Positions 1 through 7,788 of a stretch of 64,000 bases of DNA are shown piece by piece. The stretch comes from 40CM-2-70-7 sp035631315. Lineage in GTDB: Bacteria; Gemmatimonadota; Gemmatimonadetes; Gemmatimonadales; GWC2-71-9. The first letter of the stretch is position 1. Each line of letters begins with the position of its first letter. The stretch lies in NCBI GenBank assembly GCA_035631315.1, contig DASQIZ010000095.1:68692-132691 (forward strand). Reading direction: 5' to 3'. The notes beneath the pieces are model-generated. The model was not told the DNA's origin and did not search any database. It saw nothing but the letters and a program-made list of their open reading frames with translations. Position numbers and translations under genes: made by a program.

Positions 1-80
1 CGCCCCAGCTCGGCCGCGTTCGTGTCGATGGTGTGGCCGAGGAGGAGCTCGGTGCCGATGGTCACCAGCTCGAGGTTCAG
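1..80 (-). CDS. cinA: CinA-family protein, N-terminal fragment (runs off the window)
   Basis: The edge of the window encodes about the first 26 residues of a CinA-type protein. The visible part reads NLELVTIGTELLLG and then HTIDTNAAELG, the well-known N-terminus of the molybdopterin-binding-like domain of CinA (competence/damage-inducible protein, often a NMN deamidase). I place the start at CTG (78-80) because this register matches family N-termini and the CTGA overlaps the pgsA TGA. A GTG at 63-65 would remove the first beta strand. It is the last visible gene of the minus-strand run that contains recR and dnaX. The C-terminal domain cannot be seen. Confidence 0.75.
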   Translation of the reverse strand, partial: MNLELVTIGTELLLGHTIDTNAAELG

Positions 81-724
81 AGGGCGTCCTTGAGCAGCTG
101 GCGGTACCGGTAGAGATAGACCACGAGCGAGTAGACCGTCAGGACGACCGCGATGGCGAGCGTGACCGTCACGAACCAGCCGTGGAACTCGTTCCAGGTA
201 TTCCGCCACCAGAAATTCCAGCCGAACTGCGCCAGGGCGTCCTTCCACGCGAACCAGGCGATGGTGGCGCCGATGAAGATGTTCTGGACGGTGGCCTTGA
301 GCTTTCCCGGTCCCATCGCGGGAATGATGATCCCGCGCCGTTTGGCGAACCAGCGGAAGGCCGTGATCAGGAGCTCCCGGCCCACCAGGAGCAGCAGCAC
401 CCAGACGGGCATGCTGCCCCACCACGGGATGCGGTAGTCGACGGTGATGGTCGGATGCCGGGTCAGCCAGAAGATGGGGACCAGCATGGCGAAGAGGAGG
501 AGCTTATCGGCGACCGGATCGAGGAGCTGGCCCAGCTCGGAGATCTGATTGTGCTTGCGGGCGTAGTAGCCGTCGACGACGTCGGAGACGGCGGCCGCGA
601 TGAAGATGAAAAAGCAGAAGACCTTGGGCCAGTACCCTTCGATGAATGGCAGCAGAGCGATGATGGGCGTGAGGCAGATCCGCGCGATGGTGAGGATGTT
701 CGGCAGGGTCCATGTCCACTGCAT
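77..724 (-). CDS. pgsA: CDP-diacylglycerol--glycerol-3-phosphate 3-phosphatidyltransferase
   Basis: This integral membrane enzyme (215 aa) makes phosphatidylglycerophosphate from CDP-diacylglycerol and glycerol-3-phosphate, the committed step to phosphatidylglycerol and cardiolipin. The CDP-alcohol phosphotransferase signature DG-x2-AR-x8-G-x3-D-x3-D is complete in DGYYARKHNQ...GQLLDPVAD. Several hydrophobic helices surround it. The start is the ATG at 722-724 (MQWTWTLPN), which fits family N-termini; a longer reading back to 841 would overlap mglA. The stop overlaps the cinA start in a CTGA junction. Confidence 0.93.
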   Translation of the reverse strand: MQWTWTLPNILTIARICLTPIIALLPFIEGYWPKVFCFFIFIAAAVSDVVDGYYARKHNQISELGQLLDPVADKLLLFAMLVPIFWLTRHPTITVDYRIPWWGSMPVWVLLLLVGRELLITAFRWFAKRRGIIIPAMGPGKLKATVQNIFIGATIAWFAWKDALAQFGWNFWWRNTWNEFHGWFVTVTLAIAVVLTVYSLVVYLYRYRQLLKDAL

Positions 725-735
725 GCCCGAACTCC

Positions 736-1410
736 TCAACTCAACGTCTTGAGGACCATCTTGCTCACGGCCTTGAGGGTGTCGAACACGCCGTCGCCGC
801 GTACCGCCACCGCTTCCATGTACGGGGCCCGCCCCATCCACTCGGCGTCGACCTTCTCCACCAGGTTCTCGCCCGGGTGCGCGGGATCGGGAACGACCTT
901 CTGCTGGGCCGCGTCTTCGATCATCCAGCCGGGATTGAGCGCCGACTGCAGGTCCTTGATCGGTGCGGCGTTCGGGAGGTCACGCTTGTTGTACTGGATC
1001 ACGAACGGAATCTTGGTCAGATCGTAGCCGTACTCCTTCGTGTTGTCGTACAGATTCTGCATCGACTCCACGTTGGCTTCCATCCGCTCGATCTGGCTGT
1101 CCGCGACGAACACGATGCCGTCGACGCCCTTCAGGATGAGCTTCCGGCTTGCGTTGTAGTAGACCTGTCCCGGCACCGTGTAGAGGTGAAAGCGGGTCTT
1201 GAACCCGCGGATGGTGCCGAGATCGACGGGCAGAAAGTCGAAGAAGAGCGTCCGCTCGGTCTCGGTGGCGAGCGAGATCATTTTGCCGCGCGTGTTGGGC
1301 GCGACTTTCCCGTACACGTGTTCCAGGTTCGTCGTCTTGCCGCCGAGCCCGGGACCGTAGTACACGAGCTTGCAGTTGATCTCGCGGGAGGCGTAGTTGA
1401 TCATCGACAT
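736..1410 (-). CDS. mglA: MglA-like small Ras-family GTPase
   Basis: A 224-aa small GTPase of the MglA type, the bacterial polarity switch that works with roadblock/MglB proteins. The P-loop GPGLGGKTT is at residues 19-27, the TVPGQ switch-II motif (MglA-type, replacing DxxGQ) at 78-82, an arginine at 53 in the position of the intrinsic arginine finger region, and the base-specificity motif NKRD at 141-144. It is about 25-30 residues longer than Myxococcus MglA because of an insert after NKRD (around 155-185). The roadblock gene lies directly upstream with a 15-bp gap, so the two probably form a GTPase/GAP pair controlling polarity, gliding or type IV pili; a PilT gene lies elsewhere in the window. 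Confidence 0.92.
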   Translation of the reverse strand: MSMINYASREINCKLVYYGPGLGGKTTNLEHVYGKVAPNTRGKMISLATETERTLFFDFLPVDLGTIRGFKTRFHLYTVPGQVYYNASRKLILKGVDGIVFVADSQIERMEANVESMQNLYDNTKEYGYDLTKIPFVIQYNKRDLPNAAPIKDLQSALNPGWMIEDAAQQKVVPDPAHPGENLVEKVDAEWMGRAPYMEAVAVRGDGVFDTLKAVSKMVLKTLS

Positions 1411-1425
1411 GTGATCGCCCCCCGG

Positions 1426-1914
1426 TCAGCCGAACAGTTTGTCAATTTCGTCTTCCGCCCCTTCGAGGATGCCCTTCTGCGGGGCGGCACCCGACGCCAC
1501 CCGGTTGAACATCGCCTCGAACACCTTGTTCAGATTGTCGACCGCGCCCTTGGCCTTGAGCTTCACGAGGCCCAGCGTGGCGCGCTGGTCGAAGAGCACC
1601 ACCAGGATCACCCGGCGGGCCACGTCGGCCAGGAACATCGATTCTTTTTCGCCCTGGTGCACCAGCGACGCGAATTCGGCCTCGCCGATCATCTTGGCAA
1701 GCTGGTCGTTGGCGCTGAAATCGGCGGCCGTCAGTGACGCGAACGCGGTGGGATCGAACTGCGGCTGCTCCCCCACGGTGGCGACGAGCTGCCCGGTGCG
1801 GTCGACCAGGAGGGCGCACCGCGCGTTGGACTCGCGCAGGAACGCCTGCAAGTGCGTCTGGATCTGTTTGAAGTCGTTCTCGGAGAACGACCAGCTCGCC
1901 GCACCCGTCATCAC
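1426..1914 (-). CDS. Roadblock/LC7-domain protein (MglB-like GAP candidate)
   Basis: A 162-aa protein with one roadblock/LC7 domain: helix FKQIQTHLQAFLRES, the strand CALLVDRTGQLVATVGE, an internal helix (FASLTAADFSANDQLAKMI) and strands ending in VILVVLFD. Such proteins dimerise and regulate MglA-type GTPases. It sits immediately before mglA, which is the main reason to propose the MglB role; a C-terminal helix (about 125-162, ending EDEIDKLFG) may extend to the GTPase. The function as a GAP is inferred from family and context only. Confidence 0.85.
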   Translation of the reverse strand: MMTGAASWSFSENDFKQIQTHLQAFLRESNARCALLVDRTGQLVATVGEQPQFDPTAFASLTAADFSANDQLAKMIGEAEFASLVHQGEKESMFLADVARRVILVVLFDQRATLGLVKLKAKGAVDNLNKVFEAMFNRVASGAAPQKGILEGAEDEIDKLFG

Positions 1915-1924
1915 ACCCCTCGGG

Positions 1925-2530
1925 TCAGTCCGTCATCTCCCGCCGCGCCGACAGCGCCTGGGCAATCGTGACGCCGTCCGCGTACTCCAGATCACCACCC
2001 ACCGGCAGTCCGCGCGCGATCCGCGTCACCCGCACGCCCGTGGGCGCCAGGAGCTGCTGCAGCCAGGTGGCGGTCACATCCCCTTCCATCGAGGGGTTGG
2101 TCGCCACGATCACTTCGCGGACGCCGTGGCCGTCATGCCCGTTGCTCACCCGGGCCAGTAACAAATCGCCGCTCAGGTCCTCAGGCCCCACGCCGTCGAG
2201 GGGTGACATCCGCCCCCCCAACACGTGGTAGCGGCCCCGGTACCGGCCCGCGCGCTCGATCGCGTTCGCGTCGGCCGCCTCTTCGACTACACAGAGCACG
2301 GTGTCGTCGCGTCGCGGATCCGCGCAGATGCCGCACGGATCCTGGTCCGAGAGCGTGCCGCAGGTGCTGCAGGCCCGCACCTGCTCCCGCACCCGCCGGA
2401 TCGCGTCGGCCAGCCGGCCGGCGTCATCGGCAGGTTGCTTCAAAAGATGAAACGTGAGTCGCTGCGCGGTTTTTCGTCCAATCCCGGGGAGCTTGGACAG
2501 CTCCGTCACGAGATCATCAATAGCTGACAC
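1925..2530 (-). CDS. recR: Recombination mediator RecR
   Basis: RecR (201 aa) forms the RecFOR/RecOR ring that helps load RecA on SSB-coated DNA. The N-terminal helix-hairpin-helix (LSKLPGIGRKTAQRL, about 10-25), the four-cysteine zinc site (C54, C57, C66, C69) and the Toprim domain from about residue 77 (LCVVEEAADANAIE) are all in order. Length is normal. The gene follows ybaB by 6 bp, and dnaX-ybaB-recR is a widely conserved gene order, which adds confidence. Confidence 0.97.
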   Translation of the reverse strand: MSAIDDLVTELSKLPGIGRKTAQRLTFHLLKQPADDAGRLADAIRRVREQVRACSTCGTLSDQDPCGICADPRRDDTVLCVVEEAADANAIERAGRYRGRYHVLGGRMSPLDGVGPEDLSGDLLLARVSNGHDGHGVREVIVATNPSMEGDVTATWLQQLLAPTGVRVTRIARGLPVGGDLEYADGVTIAQALSARREMTD

Positions 2531-2536
2531 GGTGCC

Positions 2537-2854
2537 TTACGACGGCAGCTGGAACGGAAACGGCAACCCTGGAGCCAATTTCTTGACTTCGGCCTGTGCG
2601 AGCTCGGCCGCTCGTTTCTGCGCCTCCGATACCGCCGCGAGCACGAGATCTTCGAGCATCTCGACGTCGCCCTGCTTTACGGCTTCAGGGTCGATCCGGA
2701 CCGCCCGAATCCGCCCCTGCCCGTCCGCGGTGACCTGCACGATCCCCCCACCCGCGGAAGCTGTTACCGTCTGCTGAGCGAGCTGAGTCTGTATCTCCGA
2801 CAACCGGCCCTGCGCCTGCTGCGCGATCTGAAGCAGGCTGGATAAATCCGCCAT
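2537..2854 (-). CDS. YbaB/EbfC family nucleoid-associated protein
   Basis: A 105-aa small DNA-binding protein of the YbaB/EbfC family that forms tweezer-shaped dimers. The N-terminal helix is glutamine-rich (LLQIAQQAQGRLSEIQTQL), followed by the typical ITADGQGRI-like strand (here VQVTADGQGRIRAVRIDPEA) and the C-terminal helix EDLVLAAVSEAQKRAAEL. It lies between dnaX and recR as in many bacteria. Confidence 0.95.
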   Translation of the reverse strand: MADLSSLLQIAQQAQGRLSEIQTQLAQQTVTASAGGGIVQVTADGQGRIRAVRIDPEAVKQGDVEMLEDLVLAAVSEAQKRAAELAQAEVKKLAPGLPFPFQLPS

Positions 2855-2891
2855 ACGTCGAAAGTTACCCCTCGTCTAATGGTGTTGCAAG

Positions 2892-4559
2892 CTATTCCAG
2901 TATCTCCAGATCCAGCGCGTCCACCGCCGCCGACAACGTCGGGTCCTTCGCCCGCAGCACTCGCAACCGCTCGGCGTTGGCCGTGGCCTCGGTCAAACGC
3001 GCGGGGCCCGTCGTCTGGTTCCCCACCGGGGCCGGCGCGGCGGCCGACACCAGATCAATACGCACCGGTCCGGAGAAGTGGGGCTCGAGCAACCGGGTGA
3101 TCGACTCACGCTTCCGTTCGATCCCGTCGCGATGGGCAGCGGCAATACGAAGCACCACCACCCCCTCGCGCACCGCCGAGATCTCGCTGTCGGCGAGCAG
3201 GGTCGGCAGGAGGGGCGACGTGAAACGGCTCTGCTCCACGACGCCGGGCCACAGGTCGCGCACCCGTTCGAGTGTGAGTGCCCCGCGCTCCACCGCCGTT
3301 GACGACGCACGAGCGGGGACCGGCGCGGCGGGTGCAGCGGCAGGCGCAGAATCGCGCATCTCGGCCGGCCGGCCCGAGGGGGCGGGCGCGGGCGCCGGTC
3401 CGCGACGCGGCGGCGCAGCCGGCGCCCCGGGGTCGCCCAGGGCGCGAATCACCTCAGCCAACTGCACCGTCTGATCGAGCAACGCCCAACGGAGCAACAG
3501 CAGCTCGACCACCAGACGCTGGTTTCCGGAATGCCGGATCTGTCCCTCGGATTCAGCGAGCATGGCGAGGAGCCGTACCACGTCGCCCGTCGAGAACTGG
3601 GGTGCGTGCGACTTGAGGGTGGCGACCATGGTCTCGGTGAGCCCATCCGGCTCGCCGCCGACGCTGAGCAAAAGGACCGCGCGAAGCGCTTCCCCCGCCC
3701 CGGCCACGAACTCCTCGAGACTCGCGCCCGCTTCGAGCAGGCGGTCGACCAGCGCGAAGGCCCCCTTGGCATCGTGTTCCGCGATGATGCGCAGGAGCTC
3801 CCCATACCGCTCATCGGGAATGAGTCCCAGGACGTCGCGCACGCGCGCGGCCGTGACGGCGCCGGAGCCGAACGACAGCACCTGGTCGAGGAGCGACAGC
3901 GCATCCCGCATCCCGCCGTCGGCACTGCGGGCGATGAGATGCAGGGCGTCGTCGTCGGCCTTCAACTTCTCCTGCGACAGGACATGCTTGAGACGGTCCA
4001 CGATGGCGTGTGGACCGATGCGGCGGAAATCGAAGCGCTGCACCCGGGACAGTACCGGGGCCGCCGCCTGGGCGATTTTCTGGGGATCAGTGGTGGCGAA
4101 AACGAAGACGACCCCCGCGGGCGGCTCTTCGAGGACTTTGAGGAGCGCGTTCCAGGCCTCGCGGGTGAGCATATGCGCTTCGTCGACGATGTAGACCTTG
4201 CGCCGGTTATCCGCGGACGCCGCGTACATCGCGCGCTCACGGAGGTCACGAGCGTCGTCGACGCCGCGGTTCGACGCGGCATCCAGCTCTACGACGTCGA
4301 GGTTGGCGGCGCCGGTCCAGATCCGGGAGCAGGACTCGCACTTGCCGCAGGGCTCGCCGTCCTTGGCGTTAGGGCAATTCAGGGCCATCGCGAGCACGCG
4401 GGCGGCGGTGGTCTTCCCCACGCCCCGGGGGCCCGTGAACAGATAGCCGTGCGCGGCACGCTCTGAGGCCACGGCTCCGCGCAGGGCGGCGGCGACGTGA
4501 TCCTGAGCGACCAGATCCGCGAATTGAGTGGGACGGTATTTCCGGGCGAGCGCGATCAT
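2892..4559 (-). CDS. dnaX: DNA polymerase III subunit gamma/tau
   Basis: The clamp-loader ATPase (555 aa). Walker A GPRGVGKTT is at 43-51, the zinc-module cysteines are C62, C71, C74 and C77, and the Walker B DEAH is at 126-129; the sensor and SRC-like LSRVQRFDF follow. The C-terminal third has an Ala/Pro-rich linker (about 375-420) followed by a domain-III/tau-like tail. I see no A-rich slippery run that would suggest programmed frameshifting to make gamma. The start ATG overlaps the stop of the upstream glycosyltransferase gene by 4 bp. Confidence 0.97.
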   Translation of the reverse strand: MIALARKYRPTQFADLVAQDHVAAALRGAVASERAAHGYLFTGPRGVGKTTAARVLAMALNCPNAKDGEPCGKCESCSRIWTGAANLDVVELDAASNRGVDDARDLRERAMYAASADNRRKVYIVDEAHMLTREAWNALLKVLEEPPAGVVFVFATTDPQKIAQAAAPVLSRVQRFDFRRIGPHAIVDRLKHVLSQEKLKADDDALHLIARSADGGMRDALSLLDQVLSFGSGAVTAARVRDVLGLIPDERYGELLRIIAEHDAKGAFALVDRLLEAGASLEEFVAGAGEALRAVLLLSVGGEPDGLTETMVATLKSHAPQFSTGDVVRLLAMLAESEGQIRHSGNQRLVVELLLLRWALLDQTVQLAEVIRALGDPGAPAAPPRRGPAPAPAPSGRPAEMRDSAPAAAPAAPVPARASSTAVERGALTLERVRDLWPGVVEQSRFTSPLLPTLLADSEISAVREGVVVLRIAAAHRDGIERKRESITRLLEPHFSGPVRIDLVSAAAPAPVGNQTTGPARLTEATANAERLRVLRAKDPTLSAAVDALDLEILE

Positions 4560-5995
4560 CTCTGCCGGGAATCTAACAGGGGTTGGGGCTCGAAGCTGCG
4601 ACGGTCCATCCGGCCCCAGCGCCTCCTCCCGACCACGAATTCCCAGTACGCCTGCAGCTTGAACACCGCAAGGACCTGCCGGTACCCCGCGTTCTCCAGC
4701 AGACCAAAGAGCATGAGCTTGAGCAGGTCACTCCAGCCGGGATAGCGGCGGAAGCTGATCTCCTCCAGGAACACCGACGCGACGGACAGGAACACACCGA
4801 CGAGCACCGCGACCAGGAAGAACTTCACGAAGAAGGCGCCGTTCAGGAGTCCGGTCACCGCGCCCACTATGACGGTGAGGTACCCGATGCCTTCGATCAA
4901 CGGCCCGAGGGCCTCGAAGACCAGGTAGTACGGGAGCACCACCATGCCGATGATCCCGTAGCGCGGGTTCAGAAACATGCGGCGGTGCCGCACGATGCTC
5001 TGCAGCATTCCGCGGTGCCAGCGATTCCGCTGCCGGCGCAGGTCCCGCCACCGTTCCGGCACCTGCGTCCAGCACACCGGGTCGGGGACGAACACAATGC
5101 GGTATGGGAGGCCTTTGGCGCGCCGGTACTGGTGCATGGCGAGCACCAGCTCGAGGTCCTCGGTATCGGTGGTCCCGTCATAGCCGCCGACGTCGATCAC
5201 CGCCGCCTTGCGATAGACGCCGAACGCGCCCGAGATGAGCGGCAACGCCTGCAGCGCGCTCCAGCCGAGCCGGCCACCGAGAAAGGCGCGGAGGTATTCG
5301 ACGACCTGGAAGATCGGGAGGGGCCGCCGCGGGATCGCGATGCGGGTCACCCGCCCGTCCTTCACCGTACAGCCGTTCACGCAACGGACGATTCCGCCCA
5401 CCGCGATGGTTTCGTCGGGGAATTCCATGAACGGCTTCACGGCCTTGAGCAGCGCGTCCTCTTCGATCACGGAGTCCGCATCCATGGAACAGAACAACGG
5501 ATAGCGCGAGAGGTTGATGCCGATGTTCAGCGCGTCCGGTTTTCCCCCGCGCTCCTTGTCCACCACGGTGAGTCCCGGGACCAGCGGGGACGCGTACACG
5601 CCCCGCAGTGGCTTGGTGGGCAGACTCCGCTTGAACACGCGGTCCACCCGGCGCAGCTCGTAGGCGTCGAGCAGCCGTTCGAGGGTGTGATCCGTGGATC
5701 CGTCGTTGATGACGATGATCTCGAACTGCGGATAGTTGAGCATCCGCAGAGAGCGGATGGTGTCGACGATCGTGTTTTCTTCGTTGTGCGCCGGGACGAG
5801 GAGCGAGATCGGCAGCGTCAGGTCGGACCGGAGGATCTGCTGGTAGTCCGAGAAAAACGTCCGTTTGAGGAAGCGAACCACTTCGACCAATGAGATCAGG
5901 AAGAGAAGCAGGTACGACAGATTGAGGGCGAGGAAGTACACCAGGATGAAGTCCCCGAACCAGGCGATGGCATGCGCGATCCAGCCCAGGATCAC
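4556..5995 (-). CDS. Membrane GT2 glycosyltransferase, BcsA/NodC-like processive type
   Basis: A 479-aa inner-membrane family 2 glycosyltransferase. It has one or two N-terminal membrane helices (about 5-42), a GT-A domain with PAHNEE (68-73), NDGSTD (97-102), the DADS metal site (172-175), the TED base motif (278-280) and QRNRW (322-326), and then further membrane helices. These D,D,D,QxxRW residues are those of processive polysaccharide synthases (cellulose, hyaluronan, poly-GlcNAc). Sugar and product are unknown. It overlaps both neighbours by 4 bp (HEAT-repeat gene upstream, dnaX downstream), so a surface polysaccharide role coupled to the HEAT protein and response regulator is plausible but inferred. 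Confidence 0.88.
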   Translation of the reverse strand: MILGWIAHAIAWFGDFILVYFLALNLSYLLLFLISLVEVVRFLKRTFFSDYQQILRSDLTLPISLLVPAHNEENTIVDTIRSLRMLNYPQFEIIVINDGSTDHTLERLLDAYELRRVDRVFKRSLPTKPLRGVYASPLVPGLTVVDKERGGKPDALNIGINLSRYPLFCSMDADSVIEEDALLKAVKPFMEFPDETIAVGGIVRCVNGCTVKDGRVTRIAIPRRPLPIFQVVEYLRAFLGGRLGWSALQALPLISGAFGVYRKAAVIDVGGYDGTTDTEDLELVLAMHQYRRAKGLPYRIVFVPDPVCWTQVPERWRDLRRQRNRWHRGMLQSIVRHRRMFLNPRYGIIGMVVLPYYLVFEALGPLIEGIGYLTVIVGAVTGLLNGAFFVKFFLVAVLVGVFLSVASVFLEEISFRRYPGWSDLLKLMLFGLLENAGYRQVLAVFKLQAYWEFVVGRRRWGRMDRRSFEPQPLLDSRQR

Positions 5996-7218
5996 GCGCT
6001 GACCACCTGCGCCTGGAGCAGCGTCCCCACCTCACGCCGGACCTCGGCATCCGGATGGCGGGCGGCGATGTCCTGGAGCAAATCCGTCCTTCCAAGTGTC
6101 ACCAGCCGTCGCAACACCGTCCGCGCCTCGCGCCGGTCGTCCTCGTTCCCTTCTCCCAGACGCGCGAGCAGGGCGTCCAGCACACCCGCTTCCTGGAGCA
6201 TCCAGGCCGCCTTGTGCGCGGCGAACGCGTCGTTGCCTTCCAGCGCGACCATCAGGGCCCGGCGTCCAGCCTCGCCTTTGCCCCGCAGAGACTCAGCGGC
6301 GTTGGCGCGTACCCACCACTCGGGATCCGACAGGGCACGGCGCAGCGGCTCGACGGAGTCGTCGCCGGCGATGCGTCCCAGTGCCTTGGCGGACATCGCC
6401 CGCACCGGCCACTCCGGGTCCGCGAGCGCCTCGATCAGCGCCTGCGTCACGGCCGGGTGCCCGATCAACCCGAGGGAGTTCGCGGCCCGGGCCCGGGCGT
6501 TCGCATCGGCGTCCGCCAGAAGACCGCGGAGGAGCGAGAGCGAGAGATGCGAGCGCAGGCGGCCGAGAATGTCGATTGCCGGCACGCGCGCGGCCTGCGG
6601 CAGCCGCGGGAACGCCTCGAGCAACGGTTCGACGGCAGAGGCGCCGAGCCCCGCGAGAATGTCGGCGATCCGGAGGGTCGCCCAGCGGTCGGTGGCCTTG
6701 AGAGCGGCGATGAGCGTTTCGACCGCCTCCAGTCCCCCGATGGCTCCCAGCGCCTTCGCCGCGCGGAGTCGCACTTCCGGCACCGGGTCGTCCATGAGCC
6801 GGACCAGATCATGCACCGCGGATCTCGCCAGCATCCGCCCCAGCTTCTCGGCGCCATCCACACGCACCCACCAGCGGCGATGCGTGAGCTGGCGATGCGC
6901 CTGGGCGACGAACCCCAGCTGCTCGAACGCCAGAGCCAGCCGCGCCTGGGCGTGCCCCTTGAGCGAGCGGATGTGATCGAGGAGCAGCCATTCGACGACG
7001 CGCCGTTCCCACCGCTTCAGCGGTGTGGGCACGAAGTCCGTGATCTGTCCTTCGGAGCCGTTGGCGTACGCGACGATGGACGGGAGGAGGAGGGCGCGGC
7101 GCCGGCGCTCATAGCCATCTCGAATCTCGCGCAGGGCCTTGGTGACCAGGACGACCGAAAAGACCAGAAGGAAAAGGCCGCTCAGAGCCCCCAGGAGAAC
7201 ACCGACGAACTCCTGCAT
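5992..7218 (-). CDS. Membrane-anchored HEAT-repeat protein
   Basis: A 408-aa protein with one N-terminal membrane helix (about 4-28, GVLLGALSGLFLLVFSVVLV) and then tandem HEAT/PBS-lyase-like repeats through most of the length, for example VRLRAAKALGAIGG, ARAANSLGLIGHPA and VRAMSAKALGRIAGD. Such repeats form a helical scaffold for protein contacts. It is co-transcribed with the GT2 gene (4-bp overlap) and follows the response regulator, so it may act as an adaptor for the synthase; there is no catalytic motif. Start at the ATG 7216-7218 is supported by the leading membrane segment. Confidence 0.85.
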   Translation of the reverse strand: MQEFVGVLLGALSGLFLLVFSVVLVTKALREIRDGYERRRRALLLPSIVAYANGSEGQITDFVPTPLKRWERRVVEWLLLDHIRSLKGHAQARLALAFEQLGFVAQAHRQLTHRRWWVRVDGAEKLGRMLARSAVHDLVRLMDDPVPEVRLRAAKALGAIGGLEAVETLIAALKATDRWATLRIADILAGLGASAVEPLLEAFPRLPQAARVPAIDILGRLRSHLSLSLLRGLLADADANARARAANSLGLIGHPAVTQALIEALADPEWPVRAMSAKALGRIAGDDSVEPLRRALSDPEWWVRANAAESLRGKGEAGRRALMVALEGNDAFAAHKAAWMLQEAGVLDALLARLGEGNEDDRREARTVLRRLVTLGRTDLLQDIAARHPDAEVRREVGTLLQAQVVSA

Positions 7219-7222
7219 CCGC

Positions 7223-7648
7223 TCAGGACCGCGCGACCTTGGTGCGCGTGAGAACCTTCCGCACCCGCGCCAGGAGCTCGCGGGCGTAGAACGGCTTGAT
7301 CAGAAAATCCTCCGCCCCCTGATCGAGCGCGCGGACAATGTCGTCTTCCCCGCCCTGGGTCGACAGGACGAGCACCGGAATCTCGCGGGTGGACGGATCG
7401 TCCCGAAGGTGGTGGAGCACTTCGAATCCGGATGCATACGGCATGATGAGATCGAGGAGGATGACGTCGGGCAATTCCGCCTTGGCGGTGTTGACGCCGG
7501 CGGCACCATCGGCCGCCAGGAGCACCTCGTGCCCGTCAGCCTTGAGGACCGCGCTCAAGAACTGGCGGATAGCCGCGTCGTCGTCGATGGACAAAATGCG
7601 TCCGCCGCGACTGGGGGAGTCGGTGACTTCGGAGAGCAAGGGCGCCAT
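7223..7648 (-). CDS. Single-domain response regulator (CheY-like)
   Basis: A 141-aa stand-alone receiver domain. Acidic pocket IDDD is at 21-24, the phospho-acceptor Asp is D66 in VILLDLIMP, the switch Ser is in VLVLSTQG, and the conserved lysine is in FLIKPF. No output domain is present, so it must signal by protein contact. It heads the run response regulator - HEAT protein - GT2 synthase - dnaX. The ATG at 7646-7648 lies only about 10 bp after the end of the SRP RNA gene and has no clear ribosome binding site, so an internal start or processing from the SRP transcript is possible. Confidence 0.9.
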   Translation of the reverse strand: MAPLLSEVTDSPSRGGRILSIDDDAAIRQFLSAVLKADGHEVLLAADGAAGVNTAKAELPDVILLDLIMPYASGFEVLHHLRDDPSTREIPVLVLSTQGGEDDIVRALDQGAEDFLIKPFYARELLARVRKVLTRTKVARS

Positions 7649-7658
7649 TGAGTGAAAG

Positions 7659-7757
7659 TGCCCCAGGCACCCCGCAACGACATTCGGCCTCGTTCAGCGC
7701 TGCTCCCTGCGGGGGCCTGACGCGGTTCACGAGCGACTGCCCTGCGGACCTGGGGCG
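7659..7757 (-). ncRNA. ffs: Signal recognition particle RNA, small bacterial (4.5S) type
   Basis: The minus strand of this 99-nt gap folds as a small SRP RNA. The ends pair perfectly (5' GCCCCAGG with 3' CCTGGGGC), and the inside holds the hallmark TGAACC, then GTCAGG-CCC, an apical loop, GGG-AGCAGC, with flanking CTCG...CGAG pairing. SRP RNA binds Ffh (SRP54) through the GTCAGG/AGCAGC symmetric and asymmetric loops. The apical loop appears to be five bases (CCGCA) instead of a GNRA-type GGAA tetraloop. A possible promoter (TAGATT, -10 like, about 7766-7771) lies just upstream in the 30-bp spacer after the secreted-protein gene. Confidence 0.88.
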
Positions 7758-7788
7758 CGAGAAATCTATCCCCGCCCTCTATGCCGCG

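Noticed and set aside
2892..4559. Programmed frameshift in dnaX making separate gamma and tau
   Set aside because: No A-rich slippery heptamer followed by a stem-loop is visible in the expected region.
5992..7218. Phycobilisome-lyase function for the HEAT protein
   Set aside because: The repeats resemble PBS-lyase HEAT units, but no photosynthetic antenna genes are present; a scaffold is the safer reading.
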